From contig NZ_CP014517.1 of assembly GCF_001577265.1 (NCBI RefSeq), positions 310,001 to 374,000 on the forward strand: DNA of 64,000 nucleotides, written 5' to 3'. Below the pieces are notes generated by a model. It ran no database searches. It was not told the origin of the DNA and was given only the letters and a program-made list of their open reading frames with translations. The position numbers were made by a program, and so were the translations under genes. How positions within the stretch are numbered: position 1 is the stretch's first letter; the number at the start of each line of letters is the position of its first letter. This document shows, piece by piece, positions 52,501-58,705 of this stretch. The stretch is from Variovorax sp. PAMC 28711. GTDB taxonomy: Bacteria > Pseudomonadota > Gammaproteobacteria > Burkholderiales > Burkholderiaceae_C.

Positions 52501-54246
52501 GTCGTCCCGCCACGCCAGGAATTCGTCGCCATACACGGACTCCCATACGACCTCCAAAGCCGCTTTTCCGGTGCTGTCCTTGCCCGCAAGCCAGAAGGGA
52601 GAGAGAGCGGTCAGCGCAGCAATGGCACCGAAGTCGTTGCGCGCAGCGGCCTTGAGGTCTGCGCTGCTGACACGCATCAGTGCATTGCCTTCGACCGCTT
52701 GGTAAGCATCGCTGTCGAGAACGGCCTGGAGGTTGCTATAGAACACATCCCGATCGCTCGCATTTGCCCAGGTTCCGCCGTCCAGCTTGGCGTCCATGGG
52801 CTCGATGTCCACGTCGAACATCGCGGCCAGACTCTTCAGCACGTTCTCCAGCACGTCGCCTTCGGCACGGCCCTGCGTTCCAAAGGCAGAAGTGGCGCTC
52901 TTGTTGGAGGCGGCCGCAAGGATGGCATTGAGCACGCCCTGCGTGATGCGGGGGTCGAGCTGCGCCAGCGCGTTCTGCACATTGAGCGAATCGACGATCA
53001 GCACCAGGCTGTGCGTATCGCCGAAATCGTTAAGGCCGAAGTTGTCCACCAGCAACTTGACTTCTCCAGCCTTCCAGCTCGTGGTGCCCACGTCCGCGAT
53101 CACCGAGCCGCGAAACAGCGGCTGGTCCTCGATGAAGATCGGTGTGGCCGTGCCGTAGTGCAACTGCGAGTTGGCAACGGCCGATGGCGGACTTGCGCCA
53201 TAGAGGTCGTGGAAGTTGGCGATGGCACCGCCGGGCGCCATGTTGCGACCCGCATAGGCGTCGATGCCGCCAGACACCGGACCGGTTCCGTAGCCCGCGG
53301 TGTTTTCGCCGGCGCGCAGCACGGCCAGTTGATAGTCCAACGCAGTTGCCGCGATACTGGCCGTGCTCATGGCCAGTGCGGCTGCGCCTTCGGTGCCGCT
53401 GGTGACGCCCGCGTTGATGCGCTCGGCTTCGTAGACCACACTGCGGATGCGCTCAAGGGCCGCGTACAACGTCTGCTCTTCGAGCTTCGTCAAGCCTTGC
53501 TGTGCGAGAGACTGCCTCTGGGCATCGACCTGCCCAAGGCTTACGCTGGAGCCATCCTTGAAGATGTCCTTGAGGCTGCTGTAGCGCGCCAGCACCTCGG
53601 GGTCATCGAACATGTCGGCATTGCCGCCCAGCACCCGATGCGCAGCAAAGTCGCTCACTACCTGCGACAGGCTGCGTCCTGCGTTGACCGTGCCCACGCC
53701 CGCACCGTTGAAGGTGTAGGTGGCCGCCACAGCACTTGGGTACAGCAGGTTGAAGGCCGTCGCGAGGTGCCCGCCCAAGCTGTAGCCGGTGACGGTCAGT
53801 TGGTCGGATGTCGTGATCTTGTCGCTCGCATACAGCGACGCCACCCACGCCTGCATGTCTGCGATCTGTCCGAAGGCCCAGCCCTCGGCCTTGATCTCCA
53901 TGACGTTGGTGGCCTGGTTGTCGCGTACTGCGTCGTCGGCAAATTCCGTACTTCGGAAGCTGATGACCATCTCGCCGGTCTGGCTGTTTCTGAACAGCGT
54001 GCCAGAGAACCCAGTGCTGGTGTTGCTCTTGTGCTCGACCACCGTCCAGCCTTCGTCAATGAAGGCCTGCGCCTGGGTCTCCGTGAAGCGGCTGGAGCGC
54101 TCGTTTCCGTTGGTGAGTACGTCAACTGTCTGAACCGCACCGGGTTTCGTAGAGGCCAGTTGGTTTAAGTCAGGCCGGTATGACGGCCTGCTCGGCGAGA
54201 TGCCGGTAGTAGTTTGCCTCAGCCTCGGCGGGCGGGATGTAGCCAA
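43600..54246 (-). CDS. Giant RTX protein with lipase-like N-terminus; native 5' end replaced by an IS element
   Basis: An unbroken frame of 3,548 codons. Residues 1-38 are encoded by the IS (54131-54246) and are not native; true RTX sequence begins at the TVDVLTNGNERSSR region. Domain order: a lipase-like alpha/beta hydrolase with nucleophile motif GYSLGG near residue 154; RTX calcium-binding nonapeptide clusters (GGXGXDXLXG) from about 658; two cadherin/He_PIG-type beta domains near 2180-2375 (each with LPSWLTFD or LPSWLSFD and LSGTPG); more RTX; and three 266-residue tandem units near the C-terminus. The last residues (ANYQSSLSTVIAANWH) form the secretion end. Without a native start it is probably silent unless the IS supplies translation signals. 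Parts around 47-52 kb look lower in GC than the surroundings. Substrate unknown; secreted by the neighbouring type I system. Confidence 0.85.
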   Translation of the reverse strand: MATSRPPRLRQTTTGISPSRPSYRPDLNQLASTKPGAVQTVDVLTNGNERSSRFTETQAQAFIDEGWTVVEHKSNTSTGFSGTLFRNSQTGEMVISFRSTEFADDAVRDNQATNVMEIKAEGWAFGQIADMQAWVASLYASDKITTSDQLTVTGYSLGGHLATAFNLLYPSAVAATYTFNGAGVGTVNAGRSLSQVVSDFAAHRVLGGNADMFDDPEVLARYSSLKDIFKDGSSVSLGQVDAQRQSLAQQGLTKLEEQTLYAALERIRSVVYEAERINAGVTSGTEGAAALAMSTASIAATALDYQLAVLRAGENTAGYGTGPVSGGIDAYAGRNMAPGGAIANFHDLYGASPPSAVANSQLHYGTATPIFIEDQPLFRGSVIADVGTTSWKAGEVKLLVDNFGLNDFGDTHSLVLIVDSLNVQNALAQLDPRITQGVLNAILAAASNKSATSAFGTQGRAEGDVLENVLKSLAAMFDVDIEPMDAKLDGGTWANASDRDVFYSNLQAVLDSDAYQAVEGNALMRVSSADLKAAARNDFGAIAALTALSPFWLAGKDSTGKAALEVVWESVYGDEFLAWRDDKSASTPATFTDEWIADRSAMLAQLMNVNRANVPLNPVPTAVSGGVSGVIYQDFDSAQLMKLGIQTDAQSRRIVFGSIGEDPLNGGAENDHLYGGNGADVLSGGAGDDYLQGDAGADSIEGGVGDDKLVGGAGVDVYRFAGTDWGTDTIIDADGLGRIEVNGVALTGGKQLSEGEWISDDGQWSYLLNSEGGLVIGKVGETGRIIISNWQIPGGPEVIRHLGIDLSPVRSPQSEPGGASAGTSTAFILRGDQVRGPSMTNVPQVLEDGTVVGAIALPGQDDIITSSVDGVPGDETLKWNMNGLFSLPNDAIEEGPVRSLELYGMGGNDVMGGFTEDDYLDGGEGDDVIFAGAGQDRIHGGSGNDVVFGNLTLAGYFGLDELQLDDGYQPGQAWISGLPADPYFEGGWQVDRFLDGRGINLDSFYSSTSPVRYSLFLPALAPTDDDPSGMSVIDVGVGDDYAWGGAGIDHIFGQSGDDVLVGLGGADVIDGGEGSDKISGDKDKRLAAFMINATAGRAGDMTLTFGEHVLHQVDGAQHGDDIIDAGDGNDWVAGDGGADLVWGGKGSDTLWGDAPEDGVAGQFHGDDYLDGGEGDDLLLGQGAHDRLYGGEGNDQLGGDDELSSLGIAYHGDDFLDGGAGDDQLMGGGGRDTLLGGAAADLLWGDGEGIEGADDTVDGGEGYDLMWGGGGNDVLVSDGADYMDGGAGDDTYNLSLRTGADDASPARVIQIRDAEGMNAIVGINATAEDLKLFSQDGNVYLAAGLQGVVSLGSTPNISGFQLQDADGQMRSLQSIADASASSDGKLRSGSWTATNGLVWTRDIAEAQTIVGTSVDEHLEGGVGSDLLEGMQGNDVLWSGGGSDVLMGGAGQDVLRGGTGTDTLYGGDDKVDDAGDVFLFDQGDGQDYIAGPSVNAGDPPDTIRFGVGIALANIKVRNLFAGTDNPDVAIEIDYGQGDRISFGPGQEKRIKDLQFADGTSVSFATLLETLPAEGGPSPDGVLRGTSGDDLLTGTPGDDRLHGLQGNDELVGGLGNDWLKGGTGRNTYRFTADSKSDTIEPTAGERGVLVFTGPVSTYVDGQDLLLSMGGSSLVRLLGYTGDPSIAQSWQIDVGDGVVQSLGTFVHAGMPDSTQTLAQRKQRFLDDQAWQLRTTTKVHEAYGEGEVRSVGGRPYVQGKLTDAVDRQAVQVDAGQTLALGSYLDTSTTVVTSTHSTIAPVYETVNVGRSSQAQEVFKSIEEVMANAPPGSVGYQVPANSTAVYANNGAKLLGYMIRSDGAGSQSQPATRIVGYEQRTYTTTAYDYDSAATQSLVSGTVRNDNITLDFEKLGNIEGGGGSYTTVGTFRGTIETGDGSDKITVAGSAFTSGSNIPIRLQDWGVMNVYWPLVHGELGHPSNAPMNMVERGLGAWIDMGAGDDEARGTEGNDFIIGGTGSDWLDGMAGSDTYYIGVRDGDVDRISDMAAFDGRFSGEPQDRYYGPLAKLYEKDGDLQFSNKDTVEFDASVSPDRLSYQWGEPYEAPFGVRYPGGAPSTLRVLELYQDGQKFLEIEYELGSGTFDHAVSLPGIELYKFGNGETFSLDQLLVRLDAIAAQDPANRPSLDIPLADVAVSEDNAWDWTVPAGTFSDPNNSPLTLSATLSNGSALPSWLTFDAQNGRLSGTPGNGDVGAIAVRIEAINLAGMSTSDDFLVTVANANDEPVAGAVLALQSVVQGHAWRYVLPGDAFMDADVGDGLTLSVQLAGGDPLPSWLSFDPVTAILSGTPGPDQVGNIDLRFSATDAAGATATQLLRLDVAQALREQVPGTPGNDVLDGSDGDVTMTGGQGDDIYIVDDNGDEVVELANEGTDTVNSSVSYTLGAHVENLRLDSAGNIGGTGNALDNTLYAGAGNNVIDGGEGFDTASYLYANSAVTVFADFIYGQNTGGAGTDTLLSIESVEGSSFNDSLTGSAAANHLFGGAGDDSVWGNGGDDALEGGGGNDDLIGGDGDDALAGGMGDDRMWGGAGDDSLDGESGYDNLVGGDGNDNLSGGAGEDNLWGEFGNDTLYGGQGDDTYYWGRDQGSDRIGEAGGFDKIWLSGLNVADIVVRREPATETAVLIDKFTGQTLTLVDAFSPLNGAQTAIEQVVFADGTTWNAAALRAAAQDNASVLFGTAGTDYLAGSTGNDILDGKAGDDQMSGSAGNDTYRYHSSDGNDRITETVNGGGFDTLELLDLNAANVRIVEGTGYETDRIIDRATGQSITLDLALTPTSWTNLGLFVDQVKFADGTIWGTAQLKAAANANETLTGTAGADTLEGFGGNDVLDGGAGNDTLRGGTGDDTYRYRSTDGDDSILDVAGNDTLELLGLNPADVTLGKTALGNLEVLINATGKRITVDKGLDTNTPGQQLERIVFANGTVWTQATMQTATANVTPNQTLIGTAGTDNLAGNLGNDILDGKGGADRLSGGAGNDTYRYRSGDGNDRITETDNGGGFDTLELLDLNAADVRIVESAGYETDRIIDRTTGQSITLDLALTPTSWTNMGLFVDQVKFADGTVWDTAQLKAAAHANETLTGTAGADTLEGFGGNDVLDGGAGNDTLKGGTGDDTYRYTSGQGSDNIVDVAGNDTLQLMNLNAGQVTLTKTALGNLELLINATGERITVDKGLDVNAPSQQLEKVLFADGTVWTQAAMQAATANVTPNQTLIGTAGIDNLAGNLGNDILDGKGGADRLSGGAGNDTYRYRSGDGNDRITETDNGGGFDTLELLDLNAANVRIVEGAGYETDRIIDRATGQSITLDLALTATSWTDLGLFVDQVKFADGTVWGTAQLKAAAHSNETLTGTAGADTLEGFGGNDVLDGGAGNDTLKGGTGSDSYLFARGAGSDRVVENDQTAGSVDVLSMGSAIAADQLWLRQSGNDLEVSIIGTTDKMTVADWYLGSQYHVEQFKTSDGKTLLDSQVQNLVQAMAGFAPPAAGQTTLPANYQSSLSTVIAANWH
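43990..46075 (-). repeat. 798-bp tandem repeats in the RTX gene
   Basis: Identical landmark strings recur at 44361, 45159 and about 45957, a period of 798 bp (266 codons). Each unit encodes an RTX block, a GNDTYRYRSGDGNDRITE segment, a GYETDRII segment and an FVDQVKFADGT segment, then a second RTX/KTALGNLE half-unit. About 2.6 units are present (43990-44787, 44788-45585, 45586 to about 46075), and divergence is a few percent. The exact in-frame period allows copy number to change without breaking the gene. Confidence 0.85.
53708..54130 (-). repeat. 423-bp direct repeat, downstream copy (in the giant RTX frame)
   Basis: Matches 55608-56030 at every position except 53970/55870 (T versus C), in the same orientation, offset 1,900 bp. 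It encodes the hydrolase core from TVDVLTNGNERSSR through GYSLGG to TYTF. Its upper edge is exactly the IS left end (54131); beyond 53708 identity decays to that of paralogues. Confidence 0.95.
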
Positions 54247-55116
54247 TGGGCTCCAGCAGTCGATGGTGATTGAACCAAGACACCCATTCGAGCGTCGCGA
54301 GTTCCAAGGACTCCTTCGTCTTCCAAGGCGCCCGGCGATGGATCAATTCGGCCTTGTAGAGACCGTTGACCGTCTCGGCCAGAGCGTTGTCGTAGCTGTC
54401 GCCTTTGCTGCCAACCGACGGCTCCACGCCGGCCTCTGCTAACCGCTCGCTGTAGCGGACAGAGACGTATTGCGAGCCCCTGTCGGAGTGCGCCACAAGG
54501 CTTCGATCGCGTTCCGGCTGCCTTGCGTACAGTGCCTGCTCCAGGGCATCAAGGACGAAGTCTGTCGTCATCGAACTGCTGACTCGCCAGCCTACGATGC
54601 GTCTGGCGTAGACGTCGATGACGAAGGCCACGTATTGCCAGCCTTGCCAGGTAGAGACGTACGTGAAGTCCGAGACCCAAAGCTGATTCGGCCTGTCGGC
54701 CTTGAACTGCCTGTTGACTTTGTCCAGCGGGCACGGCGCCCTGCGGTCGCTGATCGTCGTTCGTACGACTTTGCCCCGCATGACGCCGCGAAGTCCGAGG
54801 CGTTTCATCAGCCGTTCAACCGTGCATCGGGCCGCCGCTGTGCCTTCGCGAGCCAACTGCCGCCAGACCTTCTCGGCGCCGTAGACCTGCATGTTGGCTT
54901 GCCAGACGCGCTTGATCTCTGTTGCAAGAATGTCATCGCTCTGCGCTCGTGCGCAGCGCCGTTCCGGCTCGCGACGAAGCGCCGCATGCCGTCGATACCC
55001 GGACGGGGAGATCTGCAAAACCTTGCAGATCGGCTCGACCCCGAACGTATCGCGATGCTCGTCGATGAGCTCTCTCAGGACTTGAATCGGCGGTCGAGCT
55101 CCGCCTGGGCGAAAAA
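54170..55116 (-). CDS. IS3-family transposase OrfB (DDE catalytic part)
   Basis: About 300 residues, probably made as an OrfAB fusion by a -1 frameshift. It contains [16 protein letters not shown], then the RNase-H fold with the DDE triad: Asp in [15 protein letters not shown], Asp in [13 protein letters not shown] and Glu in [16 protein letters not shown]. The fold is complete and ends [16 protein letters not shown]. The frame is intact, so the element may still be active. No independent start codon with a ribosome site was seen. Confidence 0.9.
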
Positions 55117-55398
55117 CGCACTCGCCACCTTCAGGATCTCGTTGGCCCGGCGCAATTCCTTGACCTCGCGTTCGAGCTCTTTGACGCGCTGCGCCTCCGA
55201 CGTCGTTACGCCATCGCGCGCGCCGGAATCTATCTCGTGACGCTTGACCCATGTCAGCAGCGTCTGCGGCACGCAGCCGATCTTCGGGGCAATCGATTCG
55301 ACCGCCAGCCACAGCGAGGGGTACTCCCCGCGGTGTTCCAACACCAGGCGCACCGCGCGCTCGCGGACCTCAGGTGAGAACTTGTTCGACTTGTTCAT
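55075..55398 (-). CDS. IS3-family transposase OrfA
   Basis: 107 residues: [20 protein letters not shown], a helix-turn-helix around [20 protein letters not shown], and a leucine-zipper-like end [28 protein letters not shown] run near its end (55111-55117, coding strand) is a plausible slippage site, and OrfB lies in the -1 frame relative to it. OrfA binds the inverted repeats in this family. Confidence 0.9.
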   Translation of the reverse strand: MNKSNKFSPEVRERAVRLVLEHRGEYPSLWLAVESIAPKIGCVPQTLLTWVKRHEIDSGARDGVTTSEAQRVKELEREVKELRRANEILKVASAFFAQAELDRRFKS

Positions 55399-55448
55399 GG
55401 CTCCATCTTCTCAAAGGGTGGAGCCTCCACAAATCCCGGTGCGGTTCA

Positions 55449-56140
55449 CTTCCGGTTAGACGGCATCGACGCACTGCGCGTGCACCATCGACGGCATAGC
55501 CCACTGCGAACAAGCCGGCATTGCTGCCGAGCACGCGGTGGTGCGTGAATTCGGTCATCACCTGCGCAAGGCTATGCCCTTCATTGACCGTCGCCACGCC
55601 GGCGCCATTGAAGGTGTAGGTGGCCGCCACAGCACTTGGGTACAGCAGGTTGAAGGCCGTCGCGAGGTGCCCGCCCAAGCTGTAGCCGGTGACGGTCAGT
55701 TGGTCGGATGTCGTGATCTTGTCGCTCGCATACAGCGACGCCACCCACGCCTGCATGTCTGCGATCTGTCCGAAGGCCCAGCCCTCGGCCTTGATCTCCA
55801 TGACGTTGGTGGCCTGGTTGTCGCGTACTGCGTCGTCGGCAAATTCCGTACTTCGGAAGCTGATGACCACCTCGCCGGTCTGGCTGTTTCTGAACAGCGT
55901 GCCAGAGAACCCAGTGCTGGTGTTGCTCTTGTGCTCGACCACCGTCCAGCCTTCGTCAATGAAGGCCTGCGCCTGGGTCTCCGTGAAGCGGCTGGAGCGC
56001 TCGTTTCCGTTGGTGAGTACGTCAACTGTCAAGTCACGAGTCACCGTTTGACCCGGCGCTGAAGTCTTTGGCAAAAGAAAAGCTTCCGCTGCAATTTGCA
56101 GATTGGCGTACTTCAGATAGGTTGCGATTTCATTCGACAT
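55449..56140 (-). pseudogene. RTX-protein N-terminal stub cut by the IS element
   Basis: Native start at 56140: MSNEIATYLKYANLQIAAEA, the usual N-terminus of such type I-secreted hydrolase-RTX proteins. It continues into the TVDVLTNGNERSSR and GYSLGG region (423 bp shared with the giant frame), then a divergent paralogous stretch HSLAQVMTEFTHHRVLG, and leaves homology after SNAGLFA. The last about 55 bp before the IS (GYAVDGARAVRRCRL in this frame) match nothing else in the gene. The frame runs on into the IS and stops at 55370. It keeps the start but lacks RTX repeats and a secretion end, so it is non-functional as it stands. Confidence 0.85.
55608..56030 (-). repeat. 423-bp direct repeat, upstream copy (in the RTX stub)
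   Basis: Partner of 53708-54130 with one mismatch and the same reading phase after the 1,900-bp shift (1,900 leaves remainder 1 modulo 3, matching the phase difference of the two frames). Its upper edge at 56030 is where the native N-terminal codons (VTRDL) join. Confidence 0.95.
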
Positions 56141-56141
56141 C

Positions 56142-56440
56142 TCAGGCTCCCTTTTTTGGTTTCAACACTTGATCGGTAAACATGCGAGTGGCGCCGCCGC
56201 GCCAACCGGTCTGTTCCGGACATGTCTTTGCAAACCCCCACGGGCGCGCGCACCTTCAGTGCTTCCTTGTACTGGCTCGAATGAGTACCAGGTCTTCTCG
56301 GCTATCACGTCTTTGGTTCGCATGTCGATGATGGTCACCACAGTGCCCGCAACCCACATGCTTCTATCGGCAGGGTCAGTCATATTGCGGAAAGACACTG
56401 CGTACCGTGCCGGCTTGCCGCGAACAGGTTCTCGCAGCAT
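56142..56440 (-). CDS. Small accessory protein of the type I secretion locus, frameshifted
   Basis: Unrecognised family. From Met at 56440 it reads MLREPVRGKPARYAVSFRNM, then WVAGTVVTIIDMRTKDVIAE and KTWYSFEPVQGSTEGARA. One frame ends ACLPIKC at 56162. Adding one base to the GGG at 56242-56244 lets it end PWGFAKTCPE...MFTDQVLKPKKGA at 56142, two bases before the RTX stub start. The corrected length is 99 residues. Same-frame codons upstream (EPVEGNDSGVPKKGPDNK) lack a start codon and run back to the hlyD stop, so the true 5' end, perhaps with a signal peptide, may be missing. Position between hlyD and the RTX gene suggests an accessory role. Confidence 0.6.
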
Positions 56441-56503
56441 CTTGTTGTCGGGCCCTTTTTTTGGTACGCCGCTGTCGTTGCCTTCAACGGGTTCTGAGAT
56501 AGC

Positions 56504-57942
56504 TCACCTTTCCCTGAGACTTTCCCCTGTCGCCCGTTGCACTGGACTCAACAGGAACTCAATAATCCGCCGCTGTCCAGTCTTGATCTCCGCAGTCACA
56601 TTCATCCCCGGACTCAACCGAATCTGCTTCCCATCCACATCGATGGTGGTTTTGTCCAGGCTCAGCGTCACAGGGAACATCGCTCCCCGCTTCTCGTCAT
56701 TGACCGCATCCGCCGTGACGGTCTTCACCTTTGCCTTCACCGTCCCGTAGCGCGTGAAGGTAAACGTCTCCAGCTTGATTTCCGCCTCCTGGCCCGGATT
56801 GACGAAGCCGATGTCTTTGTTCTCCAACGTGACCTCGGCCGTGACGCGTGCGTCGTCGGGGACGATGACCATGAGGGGTTGTGCTTCGGTCACCACGCCG
56901 CCTTCGGTATGGGCGGCCAGCTGCTGGACCGTGCCTTTGACGGGCGCCGTGAGCGTGGTGAGCTTGGCGCGCTGGTTGGCCTTGGCTTGTTCCTGCGTGC
57001 CTTGCGAGCGCTTGAGGTCGGCGGTGGCCTCGCGTTCGCGCAGGGCGTGCCGGGTCTCGGCCAGGTAGGCGGCTCGGGTGTTCTCGCTTTCTCGCAGGGC
57101 GGCATGGGCCTCGGCCAGCCGGGCGCGCTGGGTGGCTAGGTCGCGCTCGAGTTCGATGCGCTCGCGTGTCCTGTCCTGATTGGCATGGCTGGACATGAAA
57201 CCCTGGTCGGCCAGTTGTTTGAAGTCGGCTTCCCGCTGACGGGCGATGGGCACGGTGGTTTCCAGCTTGGCGACCATTTCGCGCACGGTGGCGATTTCGG
57301 CTTGGCGGCGGGCCATCTCGGCGGAGAACTTGGCAAGCCTGGCCGTGATGTCGCTCCACTCGGCGGCTAACTGGGCCTTGGCGGCGCGGGCGTCTTCGGG
57401 GACCAGACGGCAGGAATCAGCTTGGCCGGGAGGTCGATACCTTGCGTAGGCGACGCTGCCAGCGCCTGCATCAACGTGCGCGTGCGCAGCACTTCGGACT
57501 GGGCGGACTTCAGCTGCTCGTCGACGCTGGTCTTGTCGGCGTTGGCACTGGTCGGGTCGAGTTCGACCAGCGCCTGGCCGGCCTCGACGCGATCACCGTC
57601 TTTCACCAGCACCCGCTGGACGACGCTGACCTGCAGCGGCTGGATGACCTTGGTGCGCTCGCTCACCACGATGCGCCCCGGGGCGACGGCGACGATGTCG
57701 ACGTGGCCGACGATGGACCACGTCAGCGCCATGAGGAAGAGCGCGATCAGTGCCAGGGCGAGCCGTCGCGGTGCGGGGTGAACGGGTGTTTCCTGCAGGC
57801 TCAGTGCGGCCGGCAGGAAGGCGGCTTCATCGGCCAGGCGGTCCGGGCCGCTCAGTTCGTGGCGGTGTTGCCAGGCGGCTTTGAAGATGGCGCGGTAGCG
57901 GGCCAGCAGTTCCCAGGCGGGATGGCGGACTGCGGCGCTCAC
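56504..57942 (-). CDS. Type I secretion membrane fusion protein (HlyD family), with an apparent one-base frameshift
   Basis: Periplasmic adaptor linking the ABC transporter to a TolC-type channel. The first frame starts MSAAVRHPAWELLARYRAIF, with a membrane helix LALALIALFLMALTWSIVGH and the lipoyl-like VVSERTKVIQPLQVSVVQRV and VELDPTSANADKTSVDEQL. It breaks after LPAKLIPA; the other frame continues LVPEDARAAKAQLAAEWSD, a long coiled coil and the second half-motif LTTLTAPVKGTVQQLAAHTE. One base is missing at about 57408. The corrected protein is 479 residues and ends SPVQRATGESLRER, normal for the family. It is cut off from its ABC partner by a toxin-antitoxin pair on the other strand. Confidence 0.88.
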
Positions 57943-58017
57943 TGCAAGACCTCTGCGTTCAGATCTGCAACGCGCAGCCCGCTCGCCTTGCAGCTGCCTT
58001 TGGCAGGACGAATGGAC

Positions 58018-58037
58018 ATACGTCTTTGACGTATAAT
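58018..58037 (+). promoter_or_regulatory. Toxin-antitoxin promoter with overlapping palindrome
   Basis: ATACGTC, TTT, GACGTAT: a perfect seven-base dyad at 58018-58034, overlapped by TATAAT at 58032-58037, seven bases before the toxin start. This layout fits autorepression by the antitoxin. Confidence 0.5.
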
Positions 58038-58043
58038 TCGGCG

Positions 58044-58367
58044 ATGTACACGATCGTCGAAACGCCCGTCTTCGTGCGCTATGCAGCCGAGATATGGACG
58101 GAAGCCGAACTGGATTTGTTCAAGGTCTGGATCGCCAACAACCCGTTGTCTGGCGACGTGATCCAAGGGACCGGCGGCATGCGCAAGGTGCGCTGGTCGC
58201 GCGGCGGCAGCGGCAAGCGCGGCGGTGTACGGGTCATCTACTACAACCAGTTGACCGATGGGGTGATTGCGCTGTTCATCGTCTACGCCAAGGCCAAGTT
58301 CGACAATTTGCCCGCCGCATTCCTGGCGCGCCTGAAGAAGGAGTTTGAAGATGCCCAAGAAAGTTGA
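58044..58367 (+). CDS. HigB/RelE-like toxin
   Basis: 107-residue RelE-superfamily toxin, probably an mRNA-cleaving nuclease. ATG 58044 (MYTIVETPVFVRYAAEIWTE) is preferred to a TTG 18 bases upstream. Family features: GDVIQGTGGMRKVRWSRGGS with basic residues, GGVRVIYYNQLTDGVIAL and FIVYAKAKFDNL. Its end overlaps the antitoxin gene by 17 bases. Located inside a type I secretion locus, opposite in strand to its neighbours. Confidence 0.85.
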   Translation: MYTIVETPVFVRYAAEIWTEAELDLFKVWIANNPLSGDVIQGTGGMRKVRWSRGGSGKRGGVRVIYYNQLTDGVIALFIVYAKAKFDNLPAAFLARLKKEFEDAQES

Positions 58368-58641
58368 TGCAGAGATGGAACGCTTCCAGAACGACCTGCT
58401 GCAATCGGTAGGCGAGTTCAAGACAGGTCGGCATGCGCGCGTGACACGCATCGAGCCGACTGCGGCGTCGAAGGCGCGCGCCAACATGGGTCTGTCGCAA
58501 TCGGAATTCGCACGGCTGATGGGGGTGTCCGTGCGCACCTTGCAGGAATGGGAGCAAGGGCGCCGCCAGCCAACCGGTGCGGCGCAGACCTTGTTGCGGG
58601 TGGCGGTCACTGCGCCGGAGGCCTTGTTGGCGCTGGGCTGA
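58351..58641 (+). CDS. HigA/NadS-like antitoxin with helix-turn-helix
   Basis: 96-residue Xre-type protein. ATG 58351 (MPKKVDAEMERFQNDLLQSV) has AAGGAG at 58338-58343. The DNA-binding part is MGLSQSEFARLMGVSVRTLQ followed by EWEQGRRQPTGAAQTLLRVA. It neutralises HigB and binds the palindrome upstream in this family (inferred). Confidence 0.87.
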   Translation: MPKKVDAEMERFQNDLLQSVGEFKTGRHARVTRIEPTAASKARANMGLSQSEFARLMGVSVRTLQEWEQGRRQPTGAAQTLLRVAVTAPEALLALG

Positions 58642-58705
58642 AGGCGCGCAAACACCTCGTTGCCGGTCTCACCTTGGCCTGCTTGCAAAAGGCACAGCGA
58701 CTCAA

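Larger units (their letters stand above)
54131..55448 (-). mobile_element. IS3-family insertion sequence, 1,318 bp
   Basis: Bounded by imperfect 26-bp terminal inverted repeats that begin TGAACCGCACCGGG at both ends (three mismatches in 26). The element has TG...CA termini and the OrfA/OrfB arrangement of the IS3 family, both on the minus strand. The bases flanking it (CTGTC before, CTTCC after) do not form a target-site duplication of 3-5 bp, so the two flanks were probably not one site before insertion. It separates the RTX stub (55449-56140) from the giant RTX frame. Confidence 0.93.

Noticed and set aside
44000..54168. Open frames on the plus strand across the RTX gene, including repeated ones
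   Set aside because: They mirror the RTX repeats in antisense, with repetitive Val/Gly/Ala-rich products and no ribosome sites.
57943..58705. The toxin-antitoxin stretch as part of a mobile element
   Set aside because: No transposase, inverted ends or target duplication found around the pair.
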